Positions 8,348 to 16,838 are shown, counted from the stretch's first letter. The stretch is DNA of 64,000 bases from Pseudomonas putida (GCF_003228315.1 NZ_CP029693.1:4994501-5058500), one strand, 5' to 3'. Notes: a model not told the origin generated them from the letters alone. Numbers and translations: made by a program.

Positions 8348-9396
8348 GGTGCCTCCTGGCAGGCATGTGTGTTCGTGAGAGGGGGCTGCGAGTACAGCGC
8401 ACCTGTTTTGATCAGCTTCGTTTTGATGATGTCTGCCCAGCGCTTGGGCTCGTGCAGTCGAATGTTTTCGGCCAGGCCAAACACCCACCAGAGCGTTTCC
8501 GGGTCATCCGGTACTTGCGCGCGCAGGCGTTGCCAGTCGCTATCTGGCAGCGGCTCCAGGCGTTGTTCGCAAGTCAGCGGGGTTTCATTGAGCAGCCAGG
8601 CAATTTGCGGGGACACGTCCGCGTGCAGTTCGTGGTACTGCGTTGGACCCGGGTTGTTGAAACCGCCGCTGTGGATGTAGCGGTCGATCTCGAAATCGGG
8701 TTGCGCACGGGCGGGTTGATCGAGGCACGTCGCGTGCTGAATCCGGTGCAGGGCGAACTGGCGCACGTCGTTATAACCCTCGACAGTCGCGAGCAGATAG
8801 CTGACGGAGTGACGCGAGACCAGGCCTGCGGGGTGGACTCTCAGAGTCTTGCTATCACCCTTGCTGCGGCTGAGGTAAAGAATCTCCAGTTGCCGTGCTT
8901 GCAGCAGGGCGTCGGCGACCTGTGACCAGATGCCAGCATCGATTTCGGCAGGCTGCAACGCTTTGCCGTTGGGCAGGGCACGCACGTTTTCGGCCCAGTG
9001 AGCCAGACGGTTGTGTTCCAGGCTCTGAAGCTGGCGGTGCGCCAGGTCAAAATGGGGCGCCAGCAGACCCAGCACGCTGGGCGGCATCAGCTTACTGAGG
9101 TGACTTTGCGCAAGGACGAAGGCCAGGGCGGTGGGCGTGTCCAGCGCCGGCAAATCGAATTGCGGCGTGTCCTTGCGAAAGCTCCACCGATAAGGTCGCC
9201 GGCTTTCGTCACAGATCAGCGGAAAGTCCAGCGCAAGGCGGCCGATCAGGTCCCGTTGCAGGGTTCGACGGTCGATGTCGAAACATTCGGCGTTGAGTCT
9301 CTCCAACAGTTCGTTGGTCGAGATGCTTTTGGGGGCACGCGGAATGAGGCGTAGCAGTGCCAAGTGCCGGAACAGCCGGTCTTTGGGATCTGACAT
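8344..9396 (-). CDS. WYL-domain transcriptional regulator, first gene of the uncharacterised operon
   Basis: 350 residues. A DeoR-like winged helix-turn-helix occupies about 1-65 (SISTNELLERLNAECFDIDRRTLQRDL). A WYL domain (about 155-230) contains LEILYLSRSKGDSKTLRVHPAGLV and the typical YLLATVEGYNDVRQFALHRI, followed by a WCX-like C-terminal region. WYL regulators respond to ligands, often nucleic-acid related, and frequently control phage-defence or stress loci. It is first in its operon and overlaps the next gene by four bases, so it probably regulates its own operon. It belongs to a different WYL subtype from the protein at 3301-4173. Confidence 0.85.
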   Translation of the reverse strand: MSDPKDRLFRHLALLRLIPRAPKSISTNELLERLNAECFDIDRRTLQRDLIGRLALDFPLICDESRRPYRWSFRKDTPQFDLPALDTPTALAFVLAQSHLSKLMPPSVLGLLAPHFDLAHRQLQSLEHNRLAHWAENVRALPNGKALQPAEIDAGIWSQVADALLQARQLEILYLSRSKGDSKTLRVHPAGLVSRHSVSYLLATVEGYNDVRQFALHRIQHATCLDQPARAQPDFEIDRYIHSGGFNNPGPTQYHELHADVSPQIAWLLNETPLTCEQRLEPLPDSDWQRLRAQVPDDPETLWWVFGLAENIRLHEPKRWADIIKTKLIKTGALYSQPPLTNTHACQEAP

Positions 9397-9426
9397 GGGG
9401 GACGGCGCTCGAATCTTCCTTGATGG

Positions 9427-9452
9427 TTCGCTGATGGCATATAGCCTGCGAA
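9427..9452 (-). promoter_or_regulatory. Candidate operator in the WYL operon promoter
   Basis: A nested inverted repeat: outer arms TTCGC (9427-9431) and GCGAA (9448-9452), inner GGC-ATATA-GCC (9436-9446). It begins 31 bases upstream of the WYL start codon, a position suited to autoregulation. Inferred only. Confidence 0.4.
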
Positions 9453-9514
9453 CTTCCGTTGGTGGCGTTTTAACACTATTTGCTCCATCTCGCCAATAGC
9501 GAATGGTCGTAGCG

Positions 9515-9658
9515 TCACGGCTGCCCGGTTGCGCTTGCGGGCCGGTTGCAAAACCTTTCGCGTTCCAGTTCTTTCTTCAGTTCATCAATGGCCTGGCTTT
9601 TCTTCATCACCACAGCACCCACCAACAGGCCGATGGCAAAGCAGATCAACTCTTTCAT
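9515..9658 (-). CDS. Small single-span membrane protein (47 aa)
   Basis: 47 residues starting MKELICFAIGLLVGAVVMKK. One N-terminal hydrophobic helix is followed by a charged helix (AIDELKKELERERF) and a short Ser/Ala/Pro tail. The layout resembles small YtxH-like membrane proteins, but no family is firmly recognised. The ribosome-binding site is weak (GAGG about 13 bases upstream). It lies alone between the WYL operon and the tmRNA gene. Confidence 0.5.
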   Translation of the reverse strand: MKELICFAIGLLVGAVVMKKSQAIDELKKELERERFCNRPASATGQP

Positions 9659-9793
9659 AGGGACGCGCCTCACAGATGACTGGACCGTTGAGGGGCATAC
9701 TCCACCAGGGCTGCGACAGTCTGTGTCGTCTGGACCAGGGTTCTGAAAATGATGGCAATTCGAGTCAAGCGATCCATCGATAAGGACGATGGC

Positions 9794-9805
9794 GGGGGGG
9801 GGGGG
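9794..9805. repeat. Run of 12 G in the intergenic region
   Basis: A homopolymer of twelve G lies between the small membrane gene and the tmRNA terminator. No convincing open frame crosses it. It could vary in length or mark a sequencing uncertainty. Nothing else was seen in 9659-9879. Confidence 0.8.
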
Positions 9806-9879
9806 CAGGGAGAGGTGCAGCGATCGCCACGGCATCGCACGCTCAAGCCTGAATGGATTCGTGGCCAGATCGCAGGCAA

Positions 9880-9914
9880 CAAAAAAGCCGTAAAGCGTGG
9901 GCTTTACGGCTTTC
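9880..9914 (-). terminator. tmRNA terminator
   Basis: The hairpin AAAGCCGTAAAGC / GCTTTACGGCTTT lies directly past the tmRNA 3' end, with an A-run on the + strand that reads as a U-tract for leftward transcription. Confidence 0.9.
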
Positions 9915-9922
9915 TTCGAGTT

Positions 9923-10312
9923 TGGTGGAGCCGGGGGGATTTGAACCCCCGTCCGCCAGTACTCCGCTGTCGGTACTACATGCGTAGCCGTGTCTATTAA
10001 GTTAACCCTCAGCGACCCGACGGGCAGGGTGCTTTGGGCGAGTTGTGTAAGTTTTAGCCGCTTCGTCCACAACGTACTGCACGGCGATTCTGTTCTATAT
10101 GACAATCATTTTGGGTTTACAGACATCCCCTGATGATTGCTGGACCCGAAGGTACCAGGAGTGCATGTCAGCTGCAATTAAGCAGCGAGAGCAGCACCGT
10201 ATTGGTCGTCATTGGCAACTATAAGAAGTTGCAACAGTGGATTTACGAGTTCTGTTACCAACTCGGCATGCACCTAAAGTTTCGCAACCGGCGTCGAATC
10301 CTAAACGGCCCC
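9923..10312 (-). ncRNA. ssrA: Transfer-messenger RNA (tmRNA)
   Basis: The 5' end reads GGGGCCGTTTAGGATTCGAC and the 3' end has the T-arm GGTTCAAATCC followed by GGCTCCACCA, so the tRNA-like domain is intact and CCA is encoded. The tag frame is on the minus strand at 10178-10216 and encodes ANDDQYGAALAA followed by TAA. tmRNA rescues stalled ribosomes and marks the incomplete peptide for proteolysis, working with SmpB, whose gene is at 19670-20152. Length is about 390 nt, normal for Pseudomonas. Confidence 0.97.
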
Positions 10313-10375
10313 GAACTCATTGCTCGTGAATCTGTTGAGCAACAAGCCTGTGTAGTCTACGGCAATGTGGCCCGG

Positions 10376-10399
10376 AAGGCCAACCCGAAGGTTGGCCTT
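10376..10399. terminator. Hairpin between tmRNA promoter region and small periplasmic gene
   Basis: Perfect stem AAGGCCAACC / GGTTGGCCTT with a CGAA loop, just downstream of the leftward periplasmic protein gene. There is no clear T-tract, so it may be a terminator or only a stable 3' stem. Confidence 0.5.
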
Positions 10400-10407
10400 G
10401 CACCATG

Positions 10408-10683
10408 TCAGTTCCGGGCAGGGTTGCGAATCTGTATTTTTTCCCACATGCCTTCGGCGATTGCGACGCAATCCTTGTCGTTTCCGGCTGCCTGAGCCGC
10501 CTTCGCTCTATCCAGCGCGTCTTTGACGTTATCCAGCTTTTCACTCGGGATGGACGGTGCACTGTCCACGAAGCTTTGTACCTGTTGAATGTTCGTCGCA
10601 CAAAGATCCTTGTCCGCCGCAAACACGGGCGACGCCAGCAGTGCCGCCGTGATAAACAATCCAGCAATTGCAGAGTGCTTCAT
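10408..10683 (-). CDS. Small secreted/periplasmic protein
   Basis: 91 residues starting MKHSAIAGLFITAALLASP, with AAGGAG seven bases before the ATG. A Sec signal peptide ends near Val-Phe-Ala-Ala (about residue 21). The mature part is about 70 residues, helical, with two cysteines (in DLCATN and KDCVAI) that could form a disulfide. No known family recognised. It stands alone between tmRNA and a REP pair. Confidence 0.75.
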   Translation of the reverse strand: MKHSAIAGLFITAALLASPVFAADKDLCATNIQQVQSFVDSAPSIPSEKLDNVKDALDRAKAAQAAGNDKDCVAIAEGMWEKIQIRNPARN

Positions 10684-10841
10684 GGGTATCTCCTTGCGCA
10701 TGAGGGCTCGGTGCTGCCGGTAAAGCAGGGCCGCTGGCCGAGGTGGTTATAAGCCCTTTCGCAGGGCCTAGCTAAATGACTATAGCTGCCGGCGGGAATT
10801 CGGTTTTTTTTTGCGGAATTTGTGAGGATGCTGACGCAATC

Positions 10842-10932
10842 TGTGGGAGCGAGCTTGCTCGCGATAGCGGTGGGTCAGTCATCATCGATGCTGAATGTTC
10901 CGCCGTCATCGCGAGCAGGCTCGCTCCTACAG
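10842..10932. repeat. Paired REP-like element
   Basis: Two inverted copies of a GGAGCGAGC-TGCTCGCGAT core face each other across a spacer of about 45 bases. The same core occurs at 57905-57994. This is the paired REP layout common between genes in fluorescent pseudomonads. The rest of the 10684-10934 gap shows no gene. Confidence 0.8.
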
Positions 10933-10934
10933 TT

Positions 10935-13745
10935 TTACGCAGTGCGTGGCTGGGTGACGCGGTCTATCAGGTAGACCAGCCCGTGGTAATCGATTCCGCC
11001 ATGCTGGCTGAGGCCGATTTCACAGGTGCGGCTGGTGGAAATGCCTTCGCTACAGTACTGCACCGCGTCTTTCAAAGAGCGCAGCGAATGCGCGTTCAGC
11101 TCCGGGGTCGTGAAGCCCTTGTCGCCGGCGAAACCGCAGCAGTGGATGCCTTCGGGAATGACCACGTTCTTGCTGCACTTGCGCGCCAGGTCGATCAGCG
11201 CCTGGCTTTCACCAAGATGCTGGGTGCTGCAGGTGACGTGCACCGCGATGGGCATTTCCTGCGGCGTGAAGTCCAGGCGATCCATCAGGTGTGTGCAGAT
11301 GAAGCGTACCGGGTCGTAGAGATCCAGGCGCACATCGCCCAAGTCCTGGGTCAGGCGCAAGGTGCAGGGGCTGGTGTCGCAATAGATGGGATCGAGCCCG
11401 CCACGGCTGGCATGGAGCAACGCCCCGATCAACTCCTGACGTTTGTGCTCGGCCTGTTCGGCATAGCCTTTGGAGGCGAAGGGCTGGCCGCAGCACAGGC
11501 TGTCCAGATTGTCCGGGAACACCACCTGATAACCGGCTTTTTCCAGCAGGCCACGGGTTTTGTCGTACAGCGACATTTGTTCCTTGTCGCCGGCCGCGGG
11601 CCCCATGACCCGTGAAACGCAGGCGGCCAGGTACACCACGCGCGGGCGTTCATCAGTTACAGGCGGACTGAAGCGGATCGCCCGTTCCGGCTGTGGCATG
11701 GCGTTGGTCCATTGCGGGATCTGCCCTTTGGACAGGCGCGTCACCGCCGTCGAAAGCCTGGTCAATCGTGGCGCCCCCAGCAGCATCCGCGCGCCGTTGG
11801 CCACATGCAGTGTGAAGCGCGCACCTTGCAGGGCAGTGGCGAAATTTCCTTCAAGCCAGGTGGCGGTTTTCTTGTGGGTGGCGTGCTGACTGCGGAGCTT
11901 TTTCACCAGCTCGCCGGTATTGATGCCGACTGGACAACGTTGCGCGCAGAGCCCGGTCGCCGCGCAGGTATCGATGCCCTGGTATTCGTAGGCTTCTTCC
12001 AGTTCGCGGGTATCGACACCGGCACGCTTTTTCGCCTGGATGTCCCGCCAGATCACAATGCGCTGGCGCGGGCTCAGGGTCAGGCCTTTCGACGGGCAGA
12101 CCGGTTCGCAGAAACCGCATTCGATGCACTTGTCCACAATCTCGTCGGCCGCCGGCAGGGGCTTGAGGTGCTTGAGGTGGATCTGTGGATCTTCGCTGAG
12201 GACCACGTCCGGATTGAGAATGCCATTGGGGTCGAGCAGGCGTTTGAGTTGCCACATCAACTGGTAGGCATCACTGCCCCATTCCAGTTCGACGAAGGGC
12301 GCCATGTTGCGTCCGGTGCCGTGTTCGGCTTTGAGCGAGCCGCCAAACTCCACCGCGACCAACTGCGCCACGTCGTCCATGAATGCCTGGTAGCGTACGA
12401 CTTCTTCCGGGCTGTTGAAGCCTTGGGTGAAGACGAAGTGCAGATTGCCTTCCAGTGCGTGTCCGAAAAGGATCGCTTCATCGTAGTGATGTTTGTCGAA
12501 CAACTCGATCAGGCGGTTCACGCCGATGGCCAGCTGTTCCACCGGAAAGGTCACGTCCTCGATGATCACTGTGGTGCCGGTTTTGCGCACCGCGCCGACG
12601 GCCGGGAAGGTGTCCTTGCGGATCGCCCAGAGACGGGCGTTTTCCAGCGGGTCTTCGGTGAAGTCGACTTGCTTCTCCACCGGGAACGACGCCAGAGACG
12701 CCATGATTTGCGCCAGCTGCTCCTGCAGCAATGTGGACGACGCCGCGCGGGACTCGATCAGCAAGGCGCAGGCATTGTTCGACAGGTGCTGTACGAAAGC
12801 CGGCATGCCGGGTTTGTTCTGCACCGAGCGCAAGCTGCGGCGGTCCAGCAGTTCCACGGCGGACACCGGCTGGCTTTTCAGCACGGTGACCGCGTTGCAG
12901 CAGGTCTCCACGTTTGGAAAGACGATCAGCGCCGAGGCCTTGTTCGGATGGTCGATTACCGTGTCGTAGGTCACCGCGCTGATGAAACCGAGGGTGCCTT
13001 CGGAGCCCACCAGCAAGTGGCTCAAGATATCCACAGGCTCGTCGTAATCCACCAGGGCATTGAGTGACAGGCCGGTGGTATTTTTCAGACGGTACTTGTG
13101 GCGAATTTTTGCAGCCAGTTCGGTGTTGGCTCGGGTCTCGCGGCCAAGGGTTGCCAGACGCTCCAGCAGGTCGCCATGGGTTTGTCGGAACGCGGCAACG
13201 CTTGCGGCATCTTCGGTGTCGAGACGGCTGCCATCGGCCAGCACCAGTCGAATGCCGGCCAGCGTGTGATAAGTGTTTTGCGCGGTGCCGCAGCACATGC
13301 CGCTGGCATTGTTGGCGACGATGCCGCCGATCTTGCAGGCATTGATCGACGCCGGGTCAGGGCCGATCTTGCGCCCGAACGGCGCCAACCAGGCATTGGC
13401 CTGTGCACCGATTACTCCCGGTTGCAGGCGGATTTGCGTGCCCTGGCCACGGATCTCGCGACCGTTCCAGTTATCCCCAAGGACGATCAGCACCGAGTCG
13501 CTGATGGCCTGGCCGGACAGGCTGGTGCCGGCGGCGCGGAAGGTCACGGGGACCTGATCGCGCTGCGCCAGTTTCAACAGCGTCACCACTTCGTCTTCGG
13601 ACTCGACGCGGATCACCAGTTGCGGAATCAGGCGGTAGAAGCTGGCGTCGGTACCGAATGCGAGGGTCGACAACGGGTCGTCGAAGCGACGTTCCCGGGG
13701 AATCAGTTGCTGCGCATCGCGCAGGAATGCGGCCGGTAGACTCAT
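10935..13745 (-). CDS. dld: D-lactate dehydrogenase, FAD and Fe-S type (Dld-II)
   Basis: A 936-residue protein. An N-terminal FAD-binding-4 domain (about 40-215, with TFRAAGTSLSGQA and NNASGMCCG) is followed by an FAD-linked oxidase C-terminal domain to about 500. Two 4Fe-4S motifs follow (CIECGFCEPVCP near 541, CAATGLCAQRCP near 595). The C-terminal part holds CCG-type cysteine-rich repeats (DSLCCGQPFASKG and HCCGFAGDKG). This is the long quinone-linked D-lactate dehydrogenase of Pseudomonas lactate operons, feeding electrons from lactate to the respiratory chain. Its start overlaps the lutC stop by four bases. It is last in the lactate gene set. Confidence 0.93.
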   Translation of the reverse strand: MSLPAAFLRDAQQLIPRERRFDDPLSTLAFGTDASFYRLIPQLVIRVESEDEVVTLLKLAQRDQVPVTFRAAGTSLSGQAISDSVLIVLGDNWNGREIRGQGTQIRLQPGVIGAQANAWLAPFGRKIGPDPASINACKIGGIVANNASGMCCGTAQNTYHTLAGIRLVLADGSRLDTEDAASVAAFRQTHGDLLERLATLGRETRANTELAAKIRHKYRLKNTTGLSLNALVDYDEPVDILSHLLVGSEGTLGFISAVTYDTVIDHPNKASALIVFPNVETCCNAVTVLKSQPVSAVELLDRRSLRSVQNKPGMPAFVQHLSNNACALLIESRAASSTLLQEQLAQIMASLASFPVEKQVDFTEDPLENARLWAIRKDTFPAVGAVRKTGTTVIIEDVTFPVEQLAIGVNRLIELFDKHHYDEAILFGHALEGNLHFVFTQGFNSPEEVVRYQAFMDDVAQLVAVEFGGSLKAEHGTGRNMAPFVELEWGSDAYQLMWQLKRLLDPNGILNPDVVLSEDPQIHLKHLKPLPAADEIVDKCIECGFCEPVCPSKGLTLSPRQRIVIWRDIQAKKRAGVDTRELEEAYEYQGIDTCAATGLCAQRCPVGINTGELVKKLRSQHATHKKTATWLEGNFATALQGARFTLHVANGARMLLGAPRLTRLSTAVTRLSKGQIPQWTNAMPQPERAIRFSPPVTDERPRVVYLAACVSRVMGPAAGDKEQMSLYDKTRGLLEKAGYQVVFPDNLDSLCCGQPFASKGYAEQAEHKRQELIGALLHASRGGLDPIYCDTSPCTLRLTQDLGDVRLDLYDPVRFICTHLMDRLDFTPQEMPIAVHVTCSTQHLGESQALIDLARKCSKNVVIPEGIHCCGFAGDKGFTTPELNAHSLRSLKDAVQYCSEGISTSRTCEIGLSQHGGIDYHGLVYLIDRVTQPRTA

Positions 13746-14413
13746 TGGTCCTCCAGAATCAACACCACCAGATCTTTCGGACCGTGAGCGCCGTAAGCCA
13801 GCACCTGCTCAATGTCGGCGGTCTTCGACGGACCCGACACCAGCAACGCATTGGTCGGCATGCCCTGGGCCCATTCGAAATCCTGCTGTACCTGATAGAA
13901 GTTGTCGCGGATTTCGCTGGCCTTGAGCAGGGCAAAATGTACCGTTGGCGCCAGGCTCATCAGGCGTGGTTCTTCCCGCGTTGGCCAGAGAATCAGGCTG
14001 CCGGTGGCAGCGATGGCGCCGAGGGTGCCGGTCAGGCTCGCTGGCGTGTCGTTGAACAGTTCGGCCTTCCATTCTTCCACCGGGCGGTCGTAGGCCTTGA
14101 GTGTAGGCAGGGTCGGATGCTTCGCCCAATGCTGTGTGATCTGTTGGCCGTGGGTCGTGGTCGGTGCGATCAACAGGCTCGGTAGCTGACGATCCTGCAG
14201 CAGTCTGGCCAGCAGGGCAGGCCATGCTTGCGCTGATGTCAGGTGGATTTCCGTGTGCACCGCTTCCATCAGTTTTCGCAGCTGCGGGATGTGTTGTTCC
14301 GGAGTGTAGGTGTAAGGCGCGGTCACCAGATCGACATCGAAGTTGTCAGGCACCGGTGTGGTGCCTGTCAGACTTTTGCGCAGTTTGCCCAGGATATTTT
14401 GCTTGGCGCTCAT
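13742..14413 (-). CDS. lutC: LutC/YkgG, LUD-domain subunit of L-lactate oxidation complex
   Basis: 223 residues from MSAKQNILGKLRKSL; the LUD domain spans about 50-220 and includes ATGSLILWPTREEPRLMSL and LLVSGPSKTADIEQV. LutC acts with LutA and LutB in oxidising L-lactate to pyruvate. The start codon shares one base with the lutB stop (TGATG), and its stop overlaps the dld start, so coupling is tight on both sides. Confidence 0.93.
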   Translation of the reverse strand: MSAKQNILGKLRKSLTGTTPVPDNFDVDLVTAPYTYTPEQHIPQLRKLMEAVHTEIHLTSAQAWPALLARLLQDRQLPSLLIAPTTTHGQQITQHWAKHPTLPTLKAYDRPVEEWKAELFNDTPASLTGTLGAIAATGSLILWPTREEPRLMSLAPTVHFALLKASEIRDNFYQVQQDFEWAQGMPTNALLVSGPSKTADIEQVLAYGAHGPKDLVVLILEDQ

Positions 14414-15867
14414 CAACGATCTCCCTGTTTGGCCAGATGCTCGCGAGCCATGTCGTGCAGCGAGCGCGCGGCGGGTTTCGGTGCGCTGTGGTTTTGCGTC
14501 CAGGGGCCGACGTTGTTCGGGGTGAGCGCGCGCAGGCGAGTGGCGGCAAGCGCAAACAGGCGATACAGCGTCGGCGAACTGTTGAGCCGGGCCCAGGCGT
14601 TCCAGATAAACCGTTCCTTGCGCGAGTATTTGCGACCCTGGTCGCGCATCACCGGGTTCGGGCTGTCGGGCGCTTTGACGTTTTCTTCGCGCAGGCGCCG
14701 CAGCAACGACGGGATCGGAATCTTGACCGGGCACACTTCTCCGCAGGCACCGCACAACGAGGAGGCGCTCGGGTGATCCGGCACCTTCGTCAGGCCGACC
14801 ATGTGCGGTGTGATGATTTTTCCGATAGGACCGGGGTACACCTCGCCGTAGGCATGGCCGCCGATTCGGGTGTAGACCGGGCAATGATTCATACAGGCGC
14901 CGCAGCGGATGCAGTTCAGGGACTGGCGCAATTCGCTGTCGGCAAAGGCCTGGCTGCGACCGTTGTCGAGCAGTACCAGATGCACTTCCTGCGGGCCGTC
15001 GAGTTCATGGTCCTTGCGCGGGCCGGAAATCATGTTGACGTAGGTGGTGATCGGAATGCCCAGGGCCGAGCGGGTCAGCAGCGACAGCAACGGCACTACG
15101 TCGCGCAGGTTTTCCACGACTTTTTCGATACCGGTGACGGCGATGTGTACCGGCGGAACGGTGGTGGTCATGCGACCGTTGCCTTCGTTTTCCACCAGCA
15201 GCAAGGTGCCGGTTTCGGCCACGGCGAAGTTGACACCGGAGACGCCGATGTCGGCTTCGAAGAACTTCTGCCGCAGGACCCTGCGACCGATCTGAATAAG
15301 CTGGTCAACGTCCTTGGTGTATTCCACGCCAAGTTTGTCGTGGAACAAGGACGCGACCTGACCGGCATTCTTGTGGATCGCCGGCATGATTATGTGTGAA
15401 GGCTTCTCGTGGTCGAGCTGGACGATGTACTCGCCCATGTCCGATTCCAGGCATTCAATGCCCTGTTCAGCGAGGACATGGTTCATCTCCATCTCTTCGC
15501 TGACCATCGATTTGCCCTTGATCACTTGCCGCCCCTCGTGAGCGCGGATGATCGACAGGACGATGCCATTGGCTTCGTCCACCGTTTCCGCCCAGTGCAC
15601 TGTCACACCGTTGCGGGTCAGGTTCTGTTCAAGCTGCTCGAGCAGGTCGGGCAACTTGGATAAAGCACGGGCGCGGACCGCATTGCCCAGCGCACGCAGA
15701 TGTTCTCGTTCGTGGGCATCGCCGAAGGCGTTTGCCCGTTTGGTCATCAGTGAATCCATCGCCTTGCGAAAGTTGTTTCGCAATTGCGCATCACCCAACG
15801 CGTTATGGGCGCGGGTGCGGAAATCTTCTTCCACAGCAACCGTAGGAATAATCGCGGAAGCGTTCAT
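14413..15867 (-). CDS. lutB: LutB, Fe-S subunit of L-lactate oxidation complex
   Basis: 484 residues from MNASAIIPTVAVEEDF; this start overlaps the lutA stop by four bases, whereas the longer open frame runs into lutA. Residues 60-290 form the LUD-type domain. Two 4Fe-4S clusters follow: CIRCGACMNHCP near 319 and CGACGEVCPVKIP near 374. The subunit passes electrons from L-lactate toward quinones. Similar proteins are often annotated as ferredoxin-like YkgF. Confidence 0.94.
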   Translation of the reverse strand: MNASAIIPTVAVEEDFRTRAHNALGDAQLRNNFRKAMDSLMTKRANAFGDAHEREHLRALGNAVRARALSKLPDLLEQLEQNLTRNGVTVHWAETVDEANGIVLSIIRAHEGRQVIKGKSMVSEEMEMNHVLAEQGIECLESDMGEYIVQLDHEKPSHIIMPAIHKNAGQVASLFHDKLGVEYTKDVDQLIQIGRRVLRQKFFEADIGVSGVNFAVAETGTLLLVENEGNGRMTTTVPPVHIAVTGIEKVVENLRDVVPLLSLLTRSALGIPITTYVNMISGPRKDHELDGPQEVHLVLLDNGRSQAFADSELRQSLNCIRCGACMNHCPVYTRIGGHAYGEVYPGPIGKIITPHMVGLTKVPDHPSASSLCGACGEVCPVKIPIPSLLRRLREENVKAPDSPNPVMRDQGRKYSRKERFIWNAWARLNSSPTLYRLFALAATRLRALTPNNVGPWTQNHSAPKPAARSLHDMAREHLAKQGDR

Positions 15868-16688
15868 TGCGCGCCTCCGGTTCTTTCCCAGAGAAAGCTG
15901 GCCAGGTGTTGGCCACGCAACGCTTCCTTCTGTTTTTCCAGCGAGCCGTTGATGTTCATCAGGCAACCACAATCGGCACTCAGTACCTTGTGCGCGCCGG
16001 ATTCCTTCAACGACCGGGTCTTGTCGGCGACCATCGCACCGGAAATATCCGGCATACGGACGCTGAAAGTCCCACCGAAGCCACAGCACTCGCTTTCGTG
16101 ATCATGATTGACCCGCTCCACATTGCTCAGTTGCGACAACAACTCGCGCCCGTGCAGGTGGGTGTTCATCTCTCGACGCGCCGAGCACGAAGTGTGCAGC
16201 GCCACTTTGACCGGCTCGCCGCTGTCCTTGAGCTGCACCTTGCAGACAAACAGCAGGAACTCGGCGAGTTCGTAGGTTCTGGCCGCCAGGGCCTGAACCT
16301 GTTTCAAGGTGCCCGGTTCGTCCTTGAACAGGTCGGCATAGTGCTCGCGCAACATGCCGGCACAGGAACCCGACGGCACCACCACCGGATAATCCTCGGC
16401 GAACAGCGCCAGTTGCGAGCGCGCCACGGTCCGGGCCTGTTCGGTGTAACCGGAGGTGTAGGCCGGTTGTCCGCAGCAGCTTTGCCCTTGCGGGTACTCG
16501 ACACGGATGCCCTCGCGCTCCAGCAGGTGGATCGCGTCCATGCCGGCTTGCGGGTAGAACAGATCCACTACGCAGGTCCCGAACAGGTACACCCGTTGCG
16601 GTTTCTCGCTGGGGTATTGCCGAGGCTCGGGCAGTGGCGGGGCGACGCGGGTCGCATTCGGCACGGCGTTGTAAAAGAGTTCGCTCAT
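15864..16688 (-). CDS. lutA: LutA (LldE/YkgE), CCG-domain subunit of L-lactate oxidation complex
   Basis: 274 residues with two cysteine-rich CCG domains, seen as QSCCGQPAYTSGY in the first half and ESECCGFGGTFSVR in the second. It supplies Fe-S or thiol chemistry to the LutABC complex. In Pseudomonas it is often named lldE. A hairpin separates it from lldP 150 bases upstream. No lldD (FMN L-lactate dehydrogenase) gene is present between lldP and dld, so LutABC probably carries the L-lactate branch. Confidence 0.92.
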   Translation of the reverse strand: MSELFYNAVPNATRVAPPLPEPRQYPSEKPQRVYLFGTCVVDLFYPQAGMDAIHLLEREGIRVEYPQGQSCCGQPAYTSGYTEQARTVARSQLALFAEDYPVVVPSGSCAGMLREHYADLFKDEPGTLKQVQALAARTYELAEFLLFVCKVQLKDSGEPVKVALHTSCSARREMNTHLHGRELLSQLSNVERVNHDHESECCGFGGTFSVRMPDISGAMVADKTRSLKESGAHKVLSADCGCLMNINGSLEKQKEALRGQHLASFLWERTGGAQ

Positions 16689-16789
16689 CAGGCGTGTCTC
16701 CGGGTGGTCCCGGTTGTCCGTCCGTTGAGGCGGCTGAATATAGAGGGAGATGCTTTCAGCAGCCTTACAGACCGGGTGGTGAATTGCTG

Positions 16790-16822
16790 ACGCCGGAATG
16801 GTGATCCGGCGTCGGTTTTTTC
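16790..16822 (+). terminator. Hairpin between lldP and lutA
   Basis: The stem GACGCCGG / CCGGCGTC is followed by a T-run on the + strand. For the leftward lldP-lutA transcript the A-run precedes the stem, so it would not be a classic terminator. It may act as a processing or stability element separating the permease from the enzyme genes. Confidence 0.4.
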
Positions 16823-16838
16823 AGATTGGTTGTAGGAC

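Noticed and set aside
9923..10312. Direct att repeat of the tmRNA 3' end near the pelG side
   Set aside because: No second copy of the T-arm/acceptor sequence was found between 3.2 and 9.9 kb and there is no integrase, so a mobile island cannot be claimed.
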